9,137 nt of DNA from DASUSF01 sp036375275 (GTDB lineage: Bacteria > Pseudomonadota > Alphaproteobacteria > Geminicoccales > Geminicoccaceae). Shown here in pieces: positions 5,771-9,137 of the stretch. The notes beneath the pieces are model-generated. The model made no database searches. It was not told the origin of the DNA and saw only the letters and a program-made list of their open reading frames with translations. The translations under genes were made by a program, and so were the position numbers. The stretch covers positions 1 through 9,137 of the forward strand of contig DASUSF010000146.1 of NCBI GenBank assembly GCA_036375275.1. Direction: 5' to 3'. Every line of letters begins with the position of its first letter. Position 1 is the stretch's first letter.

Positions 5771-6039
5771 GCCCGACGGCCTCTCCTCTCCCGCCGACCG
5801 AGCACCTTCCGGTGAGACAGGACCGCAGCGGGCGGCGATGTCCTTGCGCTCATCGGCAGGGAATCGCCCTACTCCAACGCATCCGAGCGGAGCCACCCGA
5901 TCGAAACCGCCCGCCAGGCGCTCCGTCGCATCGGGATCCGCGCTGGCAGGGCGTACGCCGCAAATTGATCATGGTCATGGGCTGCGCGAGCCTGGGGGCG
6001 GCTAGATGGCGTCGGGGTTTGAGCGCAGGGAGGTGATCC
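5771..6039. other. Longest intergenic gap; coding-like stretch without start codon
   Basis: This 269-bp gap holds no complete gene that I can support. One frame is open for 50 codons (5816-5965, stop TGA at 5966-5968) and has third-position G/C near 80% in its last 44 codons with lower G/C at the second position, as in coding DNA. It has no ATG, GTG or TTG. It may be a gene remnant, a small RNA region or chance. A weak CACC-TTCC-GGTG hairpin lies near 5803-5814. The right end carries the strong ribosome site of the next gene. Confidence 0.4.
6028..6037 (+). promoter_or_regulatory. Near-perfect Shine-Dalgarno site fixing the next start
   Basis: GGGAGGTGAT is an almost full complement of the 3' end of 16S rRNA, with about 6 nt between GGAGG and the ATG at 6040. 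It is the strongest ribosome site in the window, fixes the start of the following gene and suggests efficient translation. Confidence 0.8.
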
Positions 6040-6906
6040 ATGACCAGTTCGCCCGACGTCACCGGCTTCTTCGACGACGCCAGCAACACCATCACCTATG
6101 TGCTCGCCGAGCCCGGGGGACCGGCCTGCGCGATCATCGACTCGGTCCTCGACTACGACCCCAACTCGGGCCGGATCTGGACCGAGTCGGCGGACGAGGT
6201 GCTGGCGTTCGTGCGGGAGCGCGGGCTCGAGGTCGAATGGCTGCTCGAGACCCACGCCCATGCCGATCACTTCTCCGCGGCGCACTACCTCAAGGAGAAG
6301 CTCGGCGCGCCGGTCGGCATCGGGGCGACCGTGGTCGAGGTCCAGAAGCTCTGGCGGGAGATCTACAACTTCGGCCCGGAGTGCCGGACCGACGGCTCGC
6401 AGTTCGACCGCCTGTTCGCGGACGGCGAGCACTTCCGGATCGGCGACCTCGAGGTCGAGGTGATCGAGACGCCCGGCCACACGCCGGCGAACATCACCTA
6501 CATCGCGGGCGACGCCGCGTTCGTCGCCGACACCATCTTCCAGCCCGACTTCGGCACCGCGCGCTGCGACTTCCCGGGCGGCTCGGCGCGCGAGCTGTAC
6601 CACTCGATCCAGCGGATCCTCCGGCTCCCGGACACGACCCGGCTGTTCACCGGGCACGACTACATGCCGGGCGGGCGCGAGCCGGCCTGGGAATCGACGG
6701 TCGGCGAGCAGAAGGCGACCAACGTCCATCTCAAGGGCGACTGCACCGAGGCGGAGTTCGTGGTCATGCGGGAGAAGCGCGACGCCGGACTCGCGATGCC
6801 GCGCCTGATCCTGCACGCCCTGCAGATCAACATCAACGCCGGGCGCCTGCCCGAGCCCGAGAGCAACGGCACGCGCTACCTCAAGATCCCCCTCGACCGG
6901 CTGTAG
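6040..6906 (+). CDS. Metallo-beta-lactamase-fold persulfide dioxygenase-like enzyme (ETHE1/Blh type)
   Basis: A 288-aa cytoplasmic enzyme of the MBL fold. Metal-site motifs in order are THAHADH (71-77), PGHTP with H147, VADTIF with D164, and FTGHDY with H206. The mix of THAHADH, the DFGTARCDFPGGSARELY block (170-187) and GHDY is typical of the ETHE1 / bacterial Blh persulfide dioxygenases, which use one Fe(II) to oxidise glutathione persulfide to sulfite; in ETHE1 the iron is held by two His and one Asp. This protein is longer than ETHE1 (about 250 aa), with an extra C-terminal segment from about 225 (KATNVHLKGDCTEAEF and ININAGRLPEPE). Substrate identity is inferred, and other thioester or glyoxalase II activity cannot be excluded, although two rhodanese genes upstream favour persulfides. 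The start is fixed by the strong ribosome site at 6028-6037. Confidence 0.87.
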   Translation: MTSSPDVTGFFDDASNTITYVLAEPGGPACAIIDSVLDYDPNSGRIWTESADEVLAFVRERGLEVEWLLETHAHADHFSAAHYLKEKLGAPVGIGATVVEVQKLWREIYNFGPECRTDGSQFDRLFADGEHFRIGDLEVEVIETPGHTPANITYIAGDAAFVADTIFQPDFGTARCDFPGGSARELYHSIQRILRLPDTTRLFTGHDYMPGGREPAWESTVGEQKATNVHLKGDCTEAEFVVMREKRDAGLAMPRLILHALQININAGRLPEPESNGTRYLKIPLDRL

Positions 6907-6920
6907 CAGCGCCGCAGGAC

Positions 6921-6953
6921 AGCCCCGGAGCACCCGGGCGGGGGGTCCGGGCT
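6921..6953 (+). terminator. Weak hairpin after the persulfide dioxygenase-like gene
   Basis: AGCCCCGGA (6921-6929) pairs with TCCGGGCT (6946-6953) with one bulged C around a GC-rich 16-nt loop, 15 nt past the stop codon. No T-run follows (TGACC), so it would be a poor intrinsic terminator and might only be a 3'-end stabiliser. Confidence 0.22.
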
Positions 6954-7017
6954 TGACCAACGGCCGCGCGGACGTCTGACTGCGAGCCTGCGAGGGCTTG
7001 GACGGGTAGCACCCGGA

Positions 7018-8352
7018 ATGACGACGAAAAACATCTTCATCGTCGGGCTCAACGAGTTCAACCACGCCAAGCTCAGGCGGTTGCGCGGTGCGGACGAACT
7101 CGCCTTCCATGGTCTGCTCGACCCGGCCGAGGTGTACGACACCGAGGTCTTCCCGATCGCCGACATGCTCGAGCGGGCGGAAGCGCAGCTGCGCGCGTTC
7201 GACGGCCGGATCGACGCGATCGCGGGCTACATGGACTTTCCCGTGTCGACCATGCTGCCGATCCTGTGCCAGCGGATGGGCACCCGCACCACCTCGCTCG
7301 AGAGCCTGCTCAAGTGCGAGCACAAGTACTGGAGCCGCCTGGTCCAGCGCGAGGTGATCGGCGACCACATCCCGACCTTCACCGCCTTCGACCCGTTCGA
7401 CGACGGCGCGCTTCCCGCCATCGGCCGGGCCGGCCTCGGCTTTCCGTTCTTCGTCAAGCCGATCAAGTCGTCGGGATCGCGCCTCGGCTTCCGGATCGAC
7501 AGCCCCGAGGACTTCGACCATGCGATCCTGCGGCTCCGGCAGGAGATCGGGCTGATCTCGGAGCCCTTCAACTACGTCCTCGAGCACGCCCACATGCCGG
7601 ACGAGGTCCGCCGCGTGGACGGCCGCTTCTGCATGGCCGAGACGATCATCGGCGGCCGGCAGTGCACGGTCGAGGGCTACGTCCACGGTGGCGAGGTGGT
7701 GCCCTACGGGATCGTCGATTCGATCCGCTACCCGGGCGTCATCTCGTTCTTCCGCTACCAGTACCCGTCCAAGCTGCCGACCCGCGTCCAGCGCACGATG
7801 AACGACCTGACCCGGCGGATCATGGCCCACGTCGGCTACGACAACGCCGCCTTCAACATCGAGTTCTTCTGGGACGAGGTGCAGGATCAGGTCTGGCTGC
7901 TCGAGATCAACACCCGGATCGCGCAGTCGCACTGCGACCTGTTCGAAAAGGTCGACGGGGTCTCGCACCAGCAGGTCACGATCGACCTCGCCCTCGGCCG
8001 CCGCCCGACCATGCCGTCGCGCGCGGGCCCGTTCCCGATCGCGGCCAAGTTCTTCAACCGCGTCTTCTTCCGGGACGCCACCGTGACCCGGGTGCCGACG
8101 CCCGACGAGATCGCGGCGGTCGAGGCGCGCTTTCCCGGCACGATCATCGCGCCGCAGGTCACGGAGGGCATGCGTCTCTCGTCGCTGCCGGAGCAGGACA
8201 GCTACAGCTACGCGATCACCGACATCTGGATGGGCGCCCGGAACCAGTCGACGCTGCTCGGGAACTACGAGCGCGCGCTCAGGCGCCTGCCCTACGGCTT
8301 CGCCGACATCGAGGAGCAGGTCCCGGCGGGCCGGACCGCGGTCCCCGAGTGA
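7018..8352 (+). CDS. Stand-alone ATP-grasp carboxylate ligase-like enzyme, substrate unknown
   Basis: A 444-aa protein of the ATP-grasp superfamily, which activates a carboxylate as acyl phosphate and joins it to an amine or other nucleophile. The N-terminal pre-ATP-grasp domain (about 1-95) starts IFIVGLNEFNHAKL. The ATP-grasp core (about 100-330) shows the nucleotide lysine in FPFFVKPIKSSGS (K147), acidic positions in MAETIIGG (E208) and TVEGYVHGGE (E219), FNIEFF (E282), and the Mg2+ ligands of LLEINTR (E296, N298). A C-terminal domain (about 336-435) with AAKFFNRVFF and EQDSYSYAITDIWMG resembles the lid region after biotin carboxylase-like cores. Motifs are complete, so it should be active. 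No biotin carrier, peptide synthetase or amino-acid partner gene adjoins it. The ribosome site is weak, but the start matches the fold. The downstream urocanase gene is convergent, 37 bp away. Confidence 0.85.
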   Translation: MTTKNIFIVGLNEFNHAKLRRLRGADELAFHGLLDPAEVYDTEVFPIADMLERAEAQLRAFDGRIDAIAGYMDFPVSTMLPILCQRMGTRTTSLESLLKCEHKYWSRLVQREVIGDHIPTFTAFDPFDDGALPAIGRAGLGFPFFVKPIKSSGSRLGFRIDSPEDFDHAILRLRQEIGLISEPFNYVLEHAHMPDEVRRVDGRFCMAETIIGGRQCTVEGYVHGGEVVPYGIVDSIRYPGVISFFRYQYPSKLPTRVQRTMNDLTRRIMAHVGYDNAAFNIEFFWDEVQDQVWLLEINTRIAQSHCDLFEKVDGVSHQQVTIDLALGRRPTMPSRAGPFPIAAKFFNRVFFRDATVTRVPTPDEIAAVEARFPGTIIAPQVTEGMRLSSLPEQDSYSYAITDIWMGARNQSTLLGNYERALRRLPYGFADIEEQVPAGRTAVPE

Positions 8353-8389
8353 TGCCCGCCGGACTCTGACCCCGTCTCTCCGCCAGCGA

Positions 8390-9137
8390 TCAGGCGTCGG
8401 CCGGGCTCAGCATCGGCAGTTTGAGGCCGTGCTCGCGGGCGCAGGCGATCGCGTCCTCGTAGCCGGCGTCGGCGTGGCGCATCACGCCGCTCGCCGGGTC
8501 GTTGGTGAGAACGCGCTCGAGCCGCCGCGCCGCGGCCTCCGTGCCGTCGCAGACGATCACCATGCCGGCGTGCTGCGAGAAGCCGATCCCGACGCCGCCG
8601 CCGTGGTGGATCGAGACCCAGGTGGCCCCGGACGCGGTGTTGAGGAGCGCGTTGAGGAGCGGCCAGTCGGCGATGGCGTCCGAGCCGTCGCGCATCGCCT
8701 CGGTCTCGCGGTTGGGGCTGGCGACCGAGCCGGAATCGAGGTGGTCGCGGCCGATCACGACCGGCGCCCGCACCTCGCCCCGGGCGACCATCTCGTTGAA
8801 GGCGAGCCCCGCCCTCGCCCGCTCGCCGAGGCCGAGCCAGCAGATCCGGGCCGGCAGACCCTGGAAGCGGATCCGCTCCCTGGCCATGTCGAGCCAGCGG
8901 TGCAGCGCCGCGTCCTCCGGGAACAACTCCTTGATCTTCGCATCCGTCCGGAAGATGTCCTCGGGCTCGCCCGACAGCGCCGCCCAGCGGAAGGGACCCT
9001 TGCCCCGGCAGAACAGGGGCCGGATGTAGGCCGGGACGAAGCCCGGGAAGGCGAACGCGTCCTCGACCCCCGCCTCCCTCGCGAACTGCCGGATGTTGTT
9101 GCCGTAGTCGAGGGTCGGCACGCCCGCCCGATGGAAG
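8390..9137 (-). CDS. hutU: Urocanate hydratase, C-terminal part (cut by window edge)
   Basis: The last 249 residues of urocanase, the second enzyme of histidine breakdown, which adds water to urocanate to give 4-imidazolone-5-propanoate using tightly bound NAD+ in the cytoplasm. The part seen starts FHRAGVPTLDYGNNIRQ, a core family block, and continues through PARICWLGLGER (its cysteine matches the catalytic Cys410 of the Pseudomonas putida enzyme, as I recall), VIGRDHLDSGSVASPNRETE, DWPLLNALLNTASGATWVS, HHGGGVGIGFSQHAGMVI and VLTNDPASGVMRHADAGYE. These are near-identical to known urocanases, so the enzyme should be active. A GTG at 9119-9121 is an internal valine, not the start; the true start lies beyond the right edge (full length about 555 aa). 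Other hut genes are not in the window; any would be upstream on this strand. Confidence 0.96.
   Translation of the reverse strand, partial: FHRAGVPTLDYGNNIRQFAREAGVEDAFAFPGFVPAYIRPLFCRGKGPFRWAALSGEPEDIFRTDAKIKELFPEDAALHRWLDMARERIRFQGLPARICWLGLGERARAGLAFNEMVARGEVRAPVVIGRDHLDSGSVASPNRETEAMRDGSDAIADWPLLNALLNTASGATWVSIHHGGGVGIGFSQHAGMVIVCDGTEAAARRLERVLTNDPASGVMRHADAGYEDAIACAREHGLKLPMLSPADA

Noticed and set aside
5816..5968. Annotating the 50-codon stretch as a gene
   Set aside because: It has no ATG, GTG or TTG, no ribosome site and an in-frame stop just upstream; it is reported only as an observation.
6953..6981. Possible sigma-70 promoter before the ATP-grasp gene
   Set aside because: TTGACC is a good -35 box, but at 17 or 18 nt spacing the -10 region reads CTGACT or TGACTG, a poor match.
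5869..7968. 699-codon open frame on the minus strand
   Set aside because: It is antisense to the persulfide dioxygenase-like and ATP-grasp genes. The low-complexity valine, leucine, aspartate and arginine pattern is a mirror of their codon bias, and no family motif is visible.

Overview
The window (about 70% G+C by eye, strong G/C bias at third codon positions) looks like ordinary chromosome from a GC-rich alphaproteobacterium. The clues are an IalB-family periplasmic protein gene just upstream of rlmN, an ECF11-type sigma factor followed by a ChrR-like zinc anti-sigma factor, and a Hut-type urocanase. No tRNA, rRNA, CRISPR array, insertion sequence, phage gene or plasmid gene was seen. No gap between genes exceeds 300 bp; the longest is 5771-6039.

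Layout. (1) Positions 1-921, minus strand: an IalB-family secreted protein, then after a 4-nt gap rlmN, which runs off the left edge. (2) Positions 1084-2324, plus strand: an ECF sigma gene overlapping a ChrR-like anti-sigma gene by 4 nt. The anti-sigma lacks one of the four expected zinc ligands in its N-terminal domain. (3) Positions 2333-2623, minus strand: a DUF1330 gene, convergent with the anti-sigma gene. (4) Positions 2743-6906, plus strand: a single-domain rhodanese, a two-helix membrane protein, a Tat-signal intradiol dioxygenase-like protein, an SseA-type two-domain sulfurtransferase with a 75-aa partner gene, and an ETHE1-like metallo-beta-lactamase-fold protein, probably a persulfide dioxygenase. 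(5) Positions 7018-8352, plus strand: a stand-alone ATP-grasp enzyme of unknown substrate. (6) Positions 8390-9137, minus strand: the C-terminal part of urocanate hydratase (hutU), convergent with the ATP-grasp gene and cut by the right edge.

How the genes may work together. The sigma/anti-sigma pair is a self-contained stress switch; in relatives it answers singlet oxygen and organic peroxides. The two rhodaneses and the persulfide dioxygenase-like enzyme all fit sulfane-sulfur handling (persulfide transfer and oxidation to sulfite), although they are not one tight operon. The dioxygenase-like, membrane, DUF1330 and ATP-grasp genes have no clear pathway link to their neighbours. The best leads are the altered zinc site of the anti-sigma factor, a possible sigma-dependent promoter overlapping the ialB start codon, the small gene paired with sseA, and the orphan ATP-grasp enzyme. 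I found no clear evidence of a wholly new multi-gene system.
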